This document shows positions 55,077-62,760 of a stretch of 62,760 nt of DNA, piece by piece (within the stretch, counting starts at the first letter, position 1; each line of letters opens with the position of its first letter). Source of the DNA: an uncultured SAR86 cluster bacterium (lineage in GTDB: Bacteria; Pseudomonadota; Gammaproteobacteria; Magnimaribacterales; TMED112). The position numbers and the translations under genes were made by a program. The stretch covers positions 1-62,760 of the forward strand of contig CACNDL010000005.1 of the NCBI GenBank assembly GCA_902619265.1. The letters run 5' to 3'. The notes under the pieces were generated by a model that had not been told where the DNA came from, did not search any database, and saw only the letters and a program-made list of their open reading frames with translations.

Positions 55077-56833
55077 GAAGTCATCATTGCGGTAATTTAA
55101 ACATCAAAAATCTTAACGAAGAAGTAACTATCTGTGGATGGATACACAGAAGAAGAGATCATGGTGGTGTAATTTTTCTTGATGTCAGAGATACCACTGG
55201 GATTGTGCAAGTTGTCGTAAATCCTGAAAATGTTGAAGCCTTCAAGATAGCAGAAGATATTAGGTCTGAATATGTAATAAAAGCATTTGGAAAAGTTGAA
55301 GGAAGGCCTGAAGATTCTCAAAATGATCAATTAACAACGGGTGATATTGAAATTAAATGCAGTTCAATAGAATTGCTGAATGAAGCAGAGACCCCAGCAT
55401 TTCCATTAGATCAATCATCTGAAGTTGGTGAGGACGTAAGACTAAAAAACAGAACTTTAGATCTCAGAAGGCCTGAGATGCAAAGAAATCTCAGACTAAA
55501 ATCTGACCTGACAAAATCTATTAGGGATTATTTGGAGAAAAATAAATTTGTAGACATAGAAACTCCAATACTGACTAAAGCTACACCTGAAGGTGCTAGG
55601 GATTATCTGGTTCCCAGTAGAACAAATGCTGGTAATTTTTTTGCTCTTCCTCAATCACCACAATTGTTCAAACAAATGTTGATGATTTCAGGTTTTGATA
55701 GATATTATCAAATTGCTAGATGTTTTAGAGATGAGGATCTCAGAGCTGATAGACAACCAGAGTTTTCTCAAGTTGATATCGAGGCATCTTTTGTAGAAGA
55801 GCAAGACGTGATGAATCTCGCAGAAGAAATGATAAGCGAATCCTTTAAGAAAATTCTAAATAAAAAACTTGGTAAGTTGCCAAAATTTAAATGGCATGAT
55901 GCCATGGAAATGTATGGATGTGATAAACCTGATTTGCGCAATCCTCTAAAACTTGTTGAGCTATCTGACATTTTTAAGCAAGAGGAATTCAAAGTTTTCT
56001 CAGATCCTGCAAATGACAATAATTCAAGAATTGCTGCGCTGGTAGTACCAGAGGGTGAAAAGATTGGAAGAGGACAAATTGATAGATATACAGATTTTGT
56101 AAAAGAATTTGGAGCGAAAGGTTTAGCTTATATAAAAGTTGAGGGTGAAAATATTTCAGATCTTGTATCACCTATACTGAAGTATCTTTCAGAAGAATGT
56201 TTAACAAATATAATTTCTACCTTAAAAGTTAAAAAAGGTGACTTAATATTTTTTGGAGCTGGAAAAGAAAAAATTGTGAATGATTACATGAGCAGACTAA
56301 TTGCTAGGATTGGTGAAGATTTAAATCTTCTGGAAAATGATTTTATGGCATGTTGGATTACAGATTTTCCAATGTTCGAGGAAGCTTCCGATGGCTCTTT
56401 AACTTCTTTGCATCATCCATTTACCAGTCCTGTCCAAACAAATCTTGAAAAGTTAGGTGAATTAAACCCACTAGAAATTAATTCTAAAGCTTACGATATG
56501 GTGATAAATGGCGTAGAAATTGGTGGAGGGTCGATTCGTATTCACAAAAAAGATCTACAGAAAAAAGTCTTTGCTTTGCTTGGATTATCTGAAGAGGAAG
56601 CACAGACAAAATTTGGCTTCTTCTTAAAAACCCTAACTACAGGTTGCCCACCACATGGAGGCATAGCTTTTGGCCTTGATAGGTTGGCTATGTTAATGGT
56701 GGGAGCAGATTCTATAAGAGATGTTATAGCTTTTCCTAAGACTCAATCAGCACTATGTTTGTTAACTGAAGCACCTGGACCTGTTACAGATGAAAGCCTA
56801 GACGAGCTTCATATATCAAGGAAGGAGGATTAA
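55073..56833 (+). CDS. aspS: Aspartyl-tRNA synthetase (probably non-discriminating)
   Basis: 586 residues, bacterial type with the inserted GAD domain. ICGWIHRRRDHGGVIFLDVRD, FRDEDLRADRQPEFSQVDIE (motif 2) and FGLDRLAMLMVG (motif 3) are clear. The His of RRRDHGG corresponds to His31 of the Pseudomonas non-discriminating enzyme (Leu in E. coli RDLGS), which also charges tRNA(Asn). Together with gatCAB this suggests Asn-tRNA is made by amidation. The second known specificity site (Gly82 in Pseudomonas) reads Asp here, so this is not certain. Confidence 0.97.
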   Translation: MRSHHCGNLNIKNLNEEVTICGWIHRRRDHGGVIFLDVRDTTGIVQVVVNPENVEAFKIAEDIRSEYVIKAFGKVEGRPEDSQNDQLTTGDIEIKCSSIELLNEAETPAFPLDQSSEVGEDVRLKNRTLDLRRPEMQRNLRLKSDLTKSIRDYLEKNKFVDIETPILTKATPEGARDYLVPSRTNAGNFFALPQSPQLFKQMLMISGFDRYYQIARCFRDEDLRADRQPEFSQVDIEASFVEEQDVMNLAEEMISESFKKILNKKLGKLPKFKWHDAMEMYGCDKPDLRNPLKLVELSDIFKQEEFKVFSDPANDNNSRIAALVVPEGEKIGRGQIDRYTDFVKEFGAKGLAYIKVEGENISDLVSPILKYLSEECLTNIISTLKVKKGDLIFFGAGKEKIVNDYMSRLIARIGEDLNLLENDFMACWITDFPMFEEASDGSLTSLHHPFTSPVQTNLEKLGELNPLEINSKAYDMVINGVEIGGGSIRIHKKDLQKKVFALLGLSEEEAQTKFGFFLKTLTTGCPPHGGIAFGLDRLAMLMVGADSIRDVIAFPKTQSALCLLTEAPGPVTDESLDELHISRKED

Positions 56834-57573
56834 TGGCAGGTCACTCCAAATGGGCAAATATCAAACATAGAAAGGCAAGGCAGGATGCAAAAAGAGGTGC
56901 AGTATTCACAAAAATAATTAGAGAGCTTACTGTTGCAGCGAAAGATGGTGGTCCCATAGTTGAGGATAATCCAAGATTAAGGCTTGCCTACGACAAAGCT
57001 TTGTCAGCCAATATGACAAAAGACACAATCAATAGAGCAATACAAAGAGGAGCAGGTGGCCAAGAGGGTCAAAATCTAGAGGAAGTAATTTATGAAGGAT
57101 ATGCTCCTGGAGGTGTAGCCGTCTTTATCAAAACTTTAACGGATAATAAAAACAGAACTGTTTCAGAAATAAGACACGCATTTACAAAATATGGTGGCAA
57201 TCTAGGAACATCAGGTAGTGTTGCATATCTATTTGAAGCTAAAGGAAAATTACTGATAGATTCTGATTTATCTGATGAAAAACTTTATGACATAGCGGCA
57301 GAAAATGGTGCAAATGATATCAATGAACTTGATGGTAGTAAAACTGAAATTGTTTGTGAGCCAAAAGACTTATCGAGCATGAAAGAAAAGTTAGAGTCAG
57401 ATAATTTTATAGTTGAAGCCTCTGAAATTGTTATGGAAACAGAAACAAACATTCCTTTAGATTTTGAACAATCAGAAAAAAATATGAAGTTGACTGATGC
57501 AATTGAGGATCTTGATGATGTTCAAGAAGTTTTCACCAATGCAGATCTAGATGAATCAGTTTTTAAATCATGA
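56833..57573 (+). CDS. yebC: YebC/PmpR-family translation or transcription factor
   Basis: 246 residues. MAGHSKWANIKHRKARQDAKRG, TKIIRELTVAAKDGG and GGNLGTSGSVAYLF are the family signature. YebC proteins were described as DNA-binding regulators and more recently as ribosome-associated factors easing proline-rich translation. In relatives ruvC follows; here a PD-(D/E)xK nuclease does, with a 4-base overlap. Confidence 0.96.
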   Translation: MAGHSKWANIKHRKARQDAKRGAVFTKIIRELTVAAKDGGPIVEDNPRLRLAYDKALSANMTKDTINRAIQRGAGGQEGQNLEEVIYEGYAPGGVAVFIKTLTDNKNRTVSEIRHAFTKYGGNLGTSGSVAYLFEAKGKLLIDSDLSDEKLYDIAAENGANDINELDGSKTEIVCEPKDLSSMKEKLESDNFIVEASEIVMETETNIPLDFEQSEKNMKLTDAIEDLDDVQEVFTNADLDESVFKS

Positions 57574-57977
57574 CAATTAATCAAAGAAAGAAAGGGCACG
57601 ATTTCGAAAGAAAAATTGCTAAGAAGTTGCAGGAAGATCTAAATCTCCTTAAACCAGTGCGCAGAATTCTTAATCAGTACCAAGAGAAAAATCACCCTGA
57701 CTTAAAAATAGGAAGGTGGAATATAGAGTGTAAGGCTTATAAAAAAGGTTTTGAGCCAGCGACAGCATGGTGGGATCAAGTCCTAGGAGTTAATGGTGAC
57801 GGAGAATTTCCTGCGTTAGTTTATAAGTTTGATAATAAACCTATTAGAGTAAGGGTTATGGTTAAAAACTTGAATGAGCAACTTTCTGATACCACAAAAC
57901 TTGTTGATTTAAATTGGGAAAGCTTCATTTACTTATTGAATGAGAAATACCAAATAGATTTGGAGGGTCACAAGTAA
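57570..57977 (+). CDS. Small PD-(D/E)xK nuclease in the ruvCAB position, candidate Holliday-junction resolvase
   Basis: 135 residues. RKKGHDFERKIAKKLQ (E13 in the first helix), NHPDLKIG (D44), WNIECKAYK (E53-x-K55) and WDQ (Q70) reproduce the E...D...ExK...Q order of PD-(D/E)xK nucleases, which includes archaeal Hjc-type resolvases and small phage endonucleases. There is no RuvC-type RNase H fold motif. It overlaps yebC by 4 bases and joins tolQ by TAATG, so it is embedded in a housekeeping operon, exactly where ruvC-ruvA-ruvB-ybgC lie in relatives. Resolvase function is inferred from fold and position. Confidence 0.75.
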   Translation: MTINQRKKGHDFERKIAKKLQEDLNLLKPVRRILNQYQEKNHPDLKIGRWNIECKAYKKGFEPATAWWDQVLGVNGDGEFPALVYKFDNKPIRVRVMVKNLNEQLSDTTKLVDLNWESFIYLLNEKYQIDLEGHK

Positions 57978-58624
57978 TGGATTTTGATGCACTAGAACTT
58001 TTGTTACAGGCTTCACTGCCTGTGCAATTAATATTAGCTATTCTCATAATTGCCTCGATCACTTCATGGGTTTTAATATTTGAAAAGTACTTTACTCTAG
58101 CAAGATCAACAGATGCTTCACATGAAATAGAAGATAAATTTTGGGAGGGCGAAAAGATTGAAGAGTTGTACCTTTCTTTGAAAGAAAAAGATCTAAGTGA
58201 TCTTGAACCATCAGAATTAATACTAGTTTCAGTTTATGACAGTTTGATGAACAAGAATGATTCAGCGAATAATGTTGAATCTACAGAGAGGCTTGTGAGA
58301 GTCATTGTTAATAGAGAAGAAGAAAGATTATCAAAAAACCTTTCATTGCTTGCTACGATAAGTTCGAGTGCACCTTACATAGGCTTATTAGGAACAGTTA
58401 TTGGCATAATTAATGCATTTCAAGGTCTATCAACAACTGCGCAACTGACTTTAAGTTCTGTGGCTCCAGGTATTTCTGAAGCGTTAGTTGCAACAGCAGT
58501 CGGTTTATTAGCTGCAATTCCGGCATTGATTGCCTATAACCAATTTTCAAAAAAACTTGATAATTTGATAAATGGATCTCTGGCATTTGCAGAACAATTA
58601 ATAATTCAAATAAATAAAAAATAA
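57977..58624 (+). CDS. tolQ: Tol-Pal system proton channel subunit TolQ
   Basis: 215 residues, three membrane segments, MotA/TolQ/ExbB family. The first segment is LILAILIIASITSWVLIFEKY; APYIGLLGTVIGIINAFQGL and APGISEALVATAVGLLAAIPALIAYN are the channel helices. Uses proton motive force with TolR to energise TolA during outer-membrane constriction. Confidence 0.96.
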   Translation: MDFDALELLLQASLPVQLILAILIIASITSWVLIFEKYFTLARSTDASHEIEDKFWEGEKIEELYLSLKEKDLSDLEPSELILVSVYDSLMNKNDSANNVESTERLVRVIVNREEERLSKNLSLLATISSSAPYIGLLGTVIGIINAFQGLSTTAQLTLSSVAPGISEALVATAVGLLAAIPALIAYNQFSKKLDNLINGSLAFAEQLIIQINKK

Positions 58625-58628
58625 AAAT

Positions 58629-59048
58629 ATGCTCTTAGAAAAAAGAAGCAAGTCAACCAAAGCGATAAATGAAATTAACGTCGTTCCATACGTAGATATA
58701 ATGTTAGTTTTATTGGTAATCTTTATGGTTGTTGCACCTCTTGCAGTTCAAGGACTAGATATTAATTTACCAAGCGTTCCCGCTGACGAAATAGAGCTTG
58801 AGAATTCTGAACCCTTTGTCATTGATGTTAATGAAAATGGTCAATATTTTATCGAGGAAGATGGTGGTAATGTTCAGGTTTCTTTGGGTTTTTTAGAGGA
58901 CCGATTTGCAAGGGTAATACAAACAAATCCTGACATAGAAATTATTGTCAGAGGAGATCAAAAAACTTCTTACCAATCAATAGCAGAATTATTAAGCGTT
59001 TTACAAGCTAATGGAGCTAATAATTTCTCTCTAGCAACTCAACCATGA
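58629..59048 (+). CDS. tolR: Tol-Pal system subunit TolR
   Basis: 139 residues. INVVPYVDIMLVLLVIFMVVAP carries the membrane Asp required for proton flow (within VDIMLVLL), followed by a periplasmic ExbD-like domain with IDVNENGQYFI and IIVRGDQKTSYQ. Four bases after tolQ; ATGA overlap with tolA. Confidence 0.96.
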   Translation: MLLEKRSKSTKAINEINVVPYVDIMLVLLVIFMVVAPLAVQGLDINLPSVPADEIELENSEPFVIDVNENGQYFIEEDGGNVQVSLGFLEDRFARVIQTNPDIEIIVRGDQKTSYQSIAELLSVLQANGANNFSLATQP

Positions 59049-59632
59049 TGAAGTGGTTAACGGCATTGTTTTTTTCAATAATTGTCCATATTTTGATTTT
59101 TTTTAGTTATGTCTTTTTTACAACTGAAAGCGTTGAGAATAAATCACGCAAAATAACCAATGTAAGTTTTTTAGATGAGGAACTGCAAAATAAAGAAGAA
59201 GTAAGAAAAAACAGTAAATCCAAAGAGAAAAAGCAAAAGAAAATAGATACTAAAAAAGCTGAAGAGATAAAACCAAAAGAGATTGATAATTTTGAAGAGT
59301 ATTTAAAAGAAGAAGAAATTCAAAAAAGAATTTCAGATAATGCTGATGTCGTTGAACAAATAAGCTATAAAGTGATCAAAGATATTGAATCATTATGGAT
59401 TAGGCCTAATAGTGCAAAAATTGGCATGTTTGCAGATTTTAATTTAAGAATAAATAGATTAGGCATTATCGAAAATATTGAGATGAAACAAACAAGTGGA
59501 GACAATGCATTTGATCGAGCTGCGTTGAATGCTATAAGAAAATACAAACAAATTAAGTATGTAAGAAATCTGGATGATCAAACTTTCCAGGTATATTTCT
59601 CGAATTTTACTTTGAGGTTTAGACCAGAATGA
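59045..59632 (+). CDS. tolA: Tol-Pal system protein TolA (short)
   Basis: 195 residues against about 420 in E. coli. Membrane anchor (7-27), a Lys/Glu-rich helical stretch (SKSKEKKQKKIDTKKAEEI) far shorter than usual, and a C-terminal domain with SLWIRPNSAKIGMFADFNLRI and GDNAFDRAALNAIRKY typical of the TolA/TonB fold. It spans the periplasm to TolB and Pal; the short helix may imply a thin periplasm. ATGA overlap with tolB. Confidence 0.88.
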   Translation: MMKWLTALFFSIIVHILIFFSYVFFTTESVENKSRKITNVSFLDEELQNKEEVRKNSKSKEKKQKKIDTKKAEEIKPKEIDNFEEYLKEEEIQKRISDNADVVEQISYKVIKDIESLWIRPNSAKIGMFADFNLRINRLGIIENIEMKQTSGDNAFDRAALNAIRKYKQIKYVRNLDDQTFQVYFSNFTLRFRPE

Positions 59633-60882
59633 AACGAGTAATTTTGTTATTTTTTCTAGTTCTTGAATTTAAGGCAGATCTGGTGCTTGAAATAACTGAA
59701 AGCGCTAGTAAGCCTGTGAAAATAGCTATCTTGGAAAAAAATAGCAGTTCTCTTATAGGGCAAGAAATTATAAATGTTATCTCCAATGATCTAAAGAGAA
59801 CAGGAGAATTTAGAGTCCTAGGCATGGACGAATTATTGAGTATTCCCATAAATGAAGATGAAGTCATTCAGAGAGACTGGTTGTTATTAGATGTAGATTC
59901 AATAATTTTTGTGGAGGTCCAGAATGAAGATAACAACCTTGAAATCGCTTACTCAATTTTTGATATTAGCTATAACGAAACCGAAGATAAGAGAAGAGTT
60001 CTAGGGTTGCCTGATAGTTTAAGACAGTCAAGCCATTACGTATCTGATGGAATATATAAATACTTTTATGGAATTGAGGGAATTTCATCAACTAAACTCA
60101 TGTATGTCACAAGAAACTCAGATACCCACAAATTAATTATCAGTGATGCAGACGGGTTCAATGAACAAGTTCTTTTAAAGTCAAATAATTCAATAATATC
60201 TCCAGCTTGGTCAACTGATGCAAAAGAAATAGCTTATGTTTCATTTGAAAATAATAGAGCACAGGTTTTTACTCAAAATCTAGCAACTGGACAAAGAAAT
60301 TTAATCTTAAGCTCTAGATCTTCCGTAAGTTCACCAGCATGGTCTCCCGATAATAAAGATTTAGCTTTTACTAGTACAAAAGACGGTAATTCAGAAATTT
60401 ATATCATTAATTTGGAATCAAGAAAAATTACAAGATTAACTGAAAATCTTGCCATCGATACAGAACCAGCTTGGTCTCCAGAAGGAAAAAAAATAATTTT
60501 TACTTCAGATAGATCTGGTAGTCCTCAAATTTATGAAATAGATGTAAGAACAAAATTGAAAAGGAGACTGACGACTGAAGGGAATTATAATGCAAGGGCT
60601 TCATATCTTGATAAAGATGAAATTATATTTGTCCACAGATCAAAAACTGATTTTAATATTGCCAAATTAGATTTAGGTTCCAGAAATTTAGAAGTGCTGA
60701 CATCAACTAAAAATGACGAAAGTCCATGCATAGCACCTAATGGCAATGTTATAATTTATTCTACAAAAGATGGAAATTTATCTTATCTTGCTGGTATAAA
60801 TATCAGTAGTAAGGTAAGTTTTAAACTTCCAGCTTTATATGGAGAATTAAAAGAACCAGCTTGGTCACCATTTTTAAGGTAA
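59629..60882 (+). CDS. tolB: Tol-Pal system beta-propeller protein TolB
   Basis: 417 residues: signal peptide, N-terminal domain (KIAILEKNSSSLIGQEIINVI) and a six-bladed propeller with repeated PAWSPDNKDLAFTS and PAWSPEGKKIIFTSDRSG units. Binds Pal and TolA in the periplasm. Pal follows after 2 bases. Confidence 0.97.
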   Translation: MKRVILLFFLVLEFKADLVLEITESASKPVKIAILEKNSSSLIGQEIINVISNDLKRTGEFRVLGMDELLSIPINEDEVIQRDWLLLDVDSIIFVEVQNEDNNLEIAYSIFDISYNETEDKRRVLGLPDSLRQSSHYVSDGIYKYFYGIEGISSTKLMYVTRNSDTHKLIISDADGFNEQVLLKSNNSIISPAWSTDAKEIAYVSFENNRAQVFTQNLATGQRNLILSSRSSVSSPAWSPDNKDLAFTSTKDGNSEIYIINLESRKITRLTENLAIDTEPAWSPEGKKIIFTSDRSGSPQIYEIDVRTKLKRRLTTEGNYNARASYLDKDEIIFVHRSKTDFNIAKLDLGSRNLEVLTSTKNDESPCIAPNGNVIIYSTKDGNLSYLAGINISSKVSFKLPALYGELKEPAWSPFLR

Positions 60883-60884
60883 TT

Positions 60885-61382
60885 ATGAAAAATATACTAA
60901 TTTCACTTTTTTCGATTTTTATAATTTTTGCTTGTTCATCAACACCTGTTGAGAAAGTTGAAGTACAAGAAACTAAAACAGTTGATTTGACTGAAAACAC
61001 TCAATCAGATTCAAATGACAGTGTAGTTATGAGTGATGTAGACCTTGGAGAGGCTTACGTTACAGTTCTATTTGATTACGATGATGACACTTTGAAAGAG
61101 GAGTCTTTAGAGGAATTGTTCGCTGTCTCAAGATTAATGAAATCAAATGCAAAATATACGCTTTTAGTGGAAGGGCACGCAGATGAGCGAGGAACAAGAG
61201 AATATAATCTTGCTTTGAGTGAAAGAAGAGCAAAAGCAGTGGAAGATTTCTTGACCGCGACAGGTGTGTCTTCATTTAACATAGAAGTTGTTGGTTACGG
61301 CGAAGAAATGCCAGTAGATAATCGCTCTAATGAGACTGCTTGGTCAAAAAATAGAAGAGCAGAATTATTCTTTATTAGATAG
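60885..61382 (+). CDS. pal: Peptidoglycan-associated lipoprotein Pal
   Basis: 165 residues from ATG 60885; an upstream in-frame ATG at 60861 lies in tolB and would spoil the signal. Lipobox FACS near residue 17, then an OmpA-like domain: TVLFDYDDDTL, VEGHADERGTREYNLALSERRAKAVEDFL with the peptidoglycan-binding Asp and Arg. Anchors the outer membrane to the wall. The stop overlaps the GTG start of cpoB. Confidence 0.97.
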   Translation: MKNILISLFSIFIIFACSSTPVEKVEVQETKTVDLTENTQSDSNDSVVMSDVDLGEAYVTVLFDYDDDTLKEESLEELFAVSRLMKSNAKYTLLVEGHADERGTREYNLALSERRAKAVEDFLTATGVSSFNIEVVGYGEEMPVDNRSNETAWSKNRRAELFFIR

Positions 61383-62023
61383 TGCAACGTTTTTTACTAA
61401 TAATATTCCTGAGTGCATATGCAGTACCTCAGGAAGATGCTGATAAAGAGTTCATTGAGTTATATCTCAAAATCCAAAGTCTCGAAAAAGATATCGCTAC
61501 TTTAAGAAATGAAATTGAGGTGATTCAGACTCAACTAGATTTCTATCAAGCAAAAAATATAGAAAAAATTAACGAAATTGATTCTAAACTCACTTCAATA
61601 ATGTCCATTGAAGACCTTCAGCAATCAGAAGTAATAGTTGAAAGAAACGATCAGGTTTTAAATTCTTATGATCAAGCAATTTTACTGATTAGGAAAGGGC
61701 AGCTGAATGAAGCTTTGAGTGCTTTAAATGCATTTGTTCAAACCAATAATGATTCTGATGATACACCTTTGGCGTACTTTTGGATGGGTGAAATAAATTT
61801 GACCAATGGAAATTTAGCGGTTGCAACTCAAAATTATAATACCTTAGTAGGTCTTTATCCGACCCATTGGAAAGTGCCTCTAGCAAAATTTAAGCTAGGC
61901 ACTATATATCTAGAGCAAGGCAGTAAAGAACGAGCGGTTGCACTATTAGATAGCGTTATCAGAGAATACCCTGATAGTTCTGCAGCAAAGGCTTCCGCTG
62001 AGACATTAAGTAGTCTAGAATAG
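61382..62023 (+). CDS. cpoB: Cell division coordinator CpoB (YbgF)
   Basis: 213 residues from GTG 61382. Signal peptide, N-terminal trimeric coiled coil (ELYLKIQSLEKDIATLRNEIEVIQTQL) and C-terminal TPR repeats (SYDQAILLIRKGQLNEAL, FWMGEINLTNGNLAVA, KLGTIYLEQGSKERAVALLD). Coordinates PBP1B and Tol during septation. Last gene of tolQRAB-pal-cpoB; tRNA-Lys follows 15 bases later. Confidence 0.93.
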   Translation: MQRFLLIIFLSAYAVPQEDADKEFIELYLKIQSLEKDIATLRNEIEVIQTQLDFYQAKNIEKINEIDSKLTSIMSIEDLQQSEVIVERNDQVLNSYDQAILLIRKGQLNEALSALNAFVQTNNDSDDTPLAYFWMGEINLTNGNLAVATQNYNTLVGLYPTHWKVPLAKFKLGTIYLEQGSKERAVALLDSVIREYPDSSAAKASAETLSSLE

Positions 62024-62038
62024 CGCATTGAAATTGTT

Positions 62039-62114
62039 GGGTCGTTAGCTCAGCTGGTAGAGCACCGGGCTTTTAACCCGTTGGTCATAGGTTCGAATCC
62101 TATACGACCCACCA
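62039..62114 (+). tRNA. tRNA-Lys (anticodon TTT)
   Basis: 76 bases with a full cloverleaf: acceptor GGGTCGT pairing with the 3' ACGACCC, D-arm GCTCAGCTGGTAGAGC, anticodon arm CGGGC-TTTTAAC-CCG with anticodon TTT, T-arm with GGTTCGAATCC, and encoded CCA (62112-62114). A lysine tRNA after pal-ybgF is also the E. coli arrangement. Confidence 0.98.
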
Positions 62115-62217
62115 TCTAATTGTGTTAAGAAAACAATTGAGATGTTACAATTTCATTTCGATATTATGGTAAGTGGTATTGTGTTGAATTTTGAAATTAA
62201 ATTAATACAAAATAAGA

Positions 62218-62760
62218 ATGTTAATTAAGAAAAAGTTGGGTTTAATAGTATCTGTTTTATCAACAGCTCTACTAGTAGCTTGTGGAGGAGGAAGCGGAAG
62301 TTCTACGCCTAGTCCTTACCCAACACCGGCACCAACACCGGCACCATTATCAGCCTCGCTCCTTTCTGTAACAGTTGATGGCAATGCTTATGATGTAATT
62401 CAAATGTCAGGTGTAAATGCTAGTGCTACACCAGGTGGTAATGCAGTTGCAGATTTAAGAACAGTATATGCGTATGCTCCAGATGGAGTTAACGATGGTC
62501 TTGGGACTTATCAAGGTTCAGCATGGCCATACGCGACAACAGATAGAGACATTTCCGAGTTAATCGTCTCAGAATCTAACCTTACAGCAACATTCACTAA
62601 AAATTCTGAGAACCAAATTCTTATCAATAATCAGCCTGCATATCAATACACAGGCGATTCATCTGATACAGATGCAAATGGAAATGGAATAGGAAGTGTT
62701 TGGTATTTATTTGACTCAAGTGGACAAACTCTAGCGCCAACACCGGAACCAACACCAGAA
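62218..62760 (+). CDS. Secreted-repeat (Lipoprotein_15-like) lipoprotein, 5' part
   Basis: Open to the window end (181 codons visible). Signal SVLSTALLVACGGG has a strong lipobox (VAC), then a Pro-Thr linker PTPAPTPAP (62320-62346) encoded by an imperfectly repeated 12-base unit. The body reads SAWPYATTD, NNQPAYQYTGDSSDTDANG and IGSVWYLFDSSG, resembling the WP...PLYxFxGD...GxGxVWY pattern of the secreted repeat family (PF03640/COG4315). A second Pro-Thr-Glu run (APTPEPTPE) begins at 62734, so another domain or a tail follows. Function unknown; surface lipoprotein inferred. The 103 bases before it hold no gene. Confidence 0.72.
   Translation, partial: MLIKKKLGLIVSVLSTALLVACGGGSGSSTPSPYPTPAPTPAPLSASLLSVTVDGNAYDVIQMSGVNASATPGGNAVADLRTVYAYAPDGVNDGLGTYQGSAWPYATTDRDISELIVSESNLTATFTKNSENQILINNQPAYQYTGDSSDTDANGNGIGSVWYLFDSSGQTLAPTPEPTPE

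Noticed and set aside
62116..62140. Hairpin AATTGT...ACAATT after tRNA-Lys as terminator
   Set aside because: Only six A/T-rich pairs and no T-tract; it could easily occur by chance in DNA of this composition.
1..62760. CRISPR arrays, insertion sequences, prophage or transposases
   Set aside because: No direct-repeat/spacer array, transposase or phage structural gene was found; only the petA N-terminus and the small nuclease hint at past mobile-element contributions.

Overview
The window is a dense, strongly AT-rich stretch of bacterial chromosome. Genes sit end to end, usually with ATGA or TAATG overlaps, and convergent genes often overlap at their 3' ends. Gene order is gammaproteobacterial: mlaC-murA / degS / rplM-rpsI-petABC-sspA; rsmI-rnpB-dcw cluster; rpsF-rpsR-rplI-dnaB-alr; pyrG-kdsA-eno-ftsB-ispD/F-surE; fdxA-recA; aspS-yebC-tolQRAB-pal-cpoB-tRNA-Lys. 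Streamlining, AT bias and short versions of many proteins suggest a free-living marine lineage such as SAR86. That assignment is inference; no database was searched.

Layout. 1-5313: end of prmC, a GH84-type glycosidase, an acyl-CoA ligase, a MaoC hydratase, a paraoxonase-like lipoprotein and an exported MBL-fold hydrolase. 5316-8436 (minus): gatCAB. 8486-12774: mreBCD and a short YhdP/AsmA-like protein. 12764-16161 (minus): mgtE, lptB, lptA, kdsD. 16181-18055: mlaC-murA, then degS (minus). 19057-23398: rplM-rpsI and cytochrome bc1 (petABC) with sspA. 23391-25628: an LpoA-like lipoprotein (minus), rsmI and RNase P RNA. 25649-40310: division and cell-wall cluster ftsZ-rsmH-ftsL-ftsI-murE-murF-mraY-murD-ftsW-murG-murC-ddl-ftsQ-ftsA. 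40310-43622: rpsF-rpsR-rplI-dnaB-alr. 43638-50223: pyrG, kdsA, eno, ftsB, fused ispDF, surE and a DUF368/PopT-like protein. 50220-54779: fdxA (minus), recA, a DUF885 hydrolase and proS (minus). 54822-62114: fmdB, aspS, yebC, a PD-(D/E)xK nuclease, tolQRAB-pal-cpoB and tRNA-Lys. 62218-end: start of a secreted-repeat lipoprotein.

Most genes serve envelope construction: peptidoglycan precursors and divisome, elongasome (mre), LPS (kdsA, kdsD, lptA, lptB), lipid trafficking (mlaC, yhdP), Tol-Pal and isoprenoid or undecaprenyl carrier supply (ispDF, PopT-like). Blocks that are familiar elsewhere are joined with the usual intervening genes missing: no kdsC, lptC, rpoN, hpf or ptsN around lptAB; no truD, pcm, nlpD, rpoS or mutS between ispDF and recA; no ruvCAB or ybgC between yebC and tolQ; no mraZ before rsmH.

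Most notable observations: (1) the Rieske protein carries an about 85-residue N-terminal extension resembling the DNA-binding arm domain of tyrosine recombinases; (2) a small PD-(D/E)xK nuclease occupies the exact ruvCAB position; (3) ftsZ has moved from the end to the front of the dcw cluster, directly behind rnpB; (4) rsmH appears to start at a rare ATT codon; (5) divergent gene pairs share mirrored promoter elements or even overlapping start codons, suggesting leaderless transcripts; (6) FtsI has Gln in place of the invariant Asn of the SxN motif.
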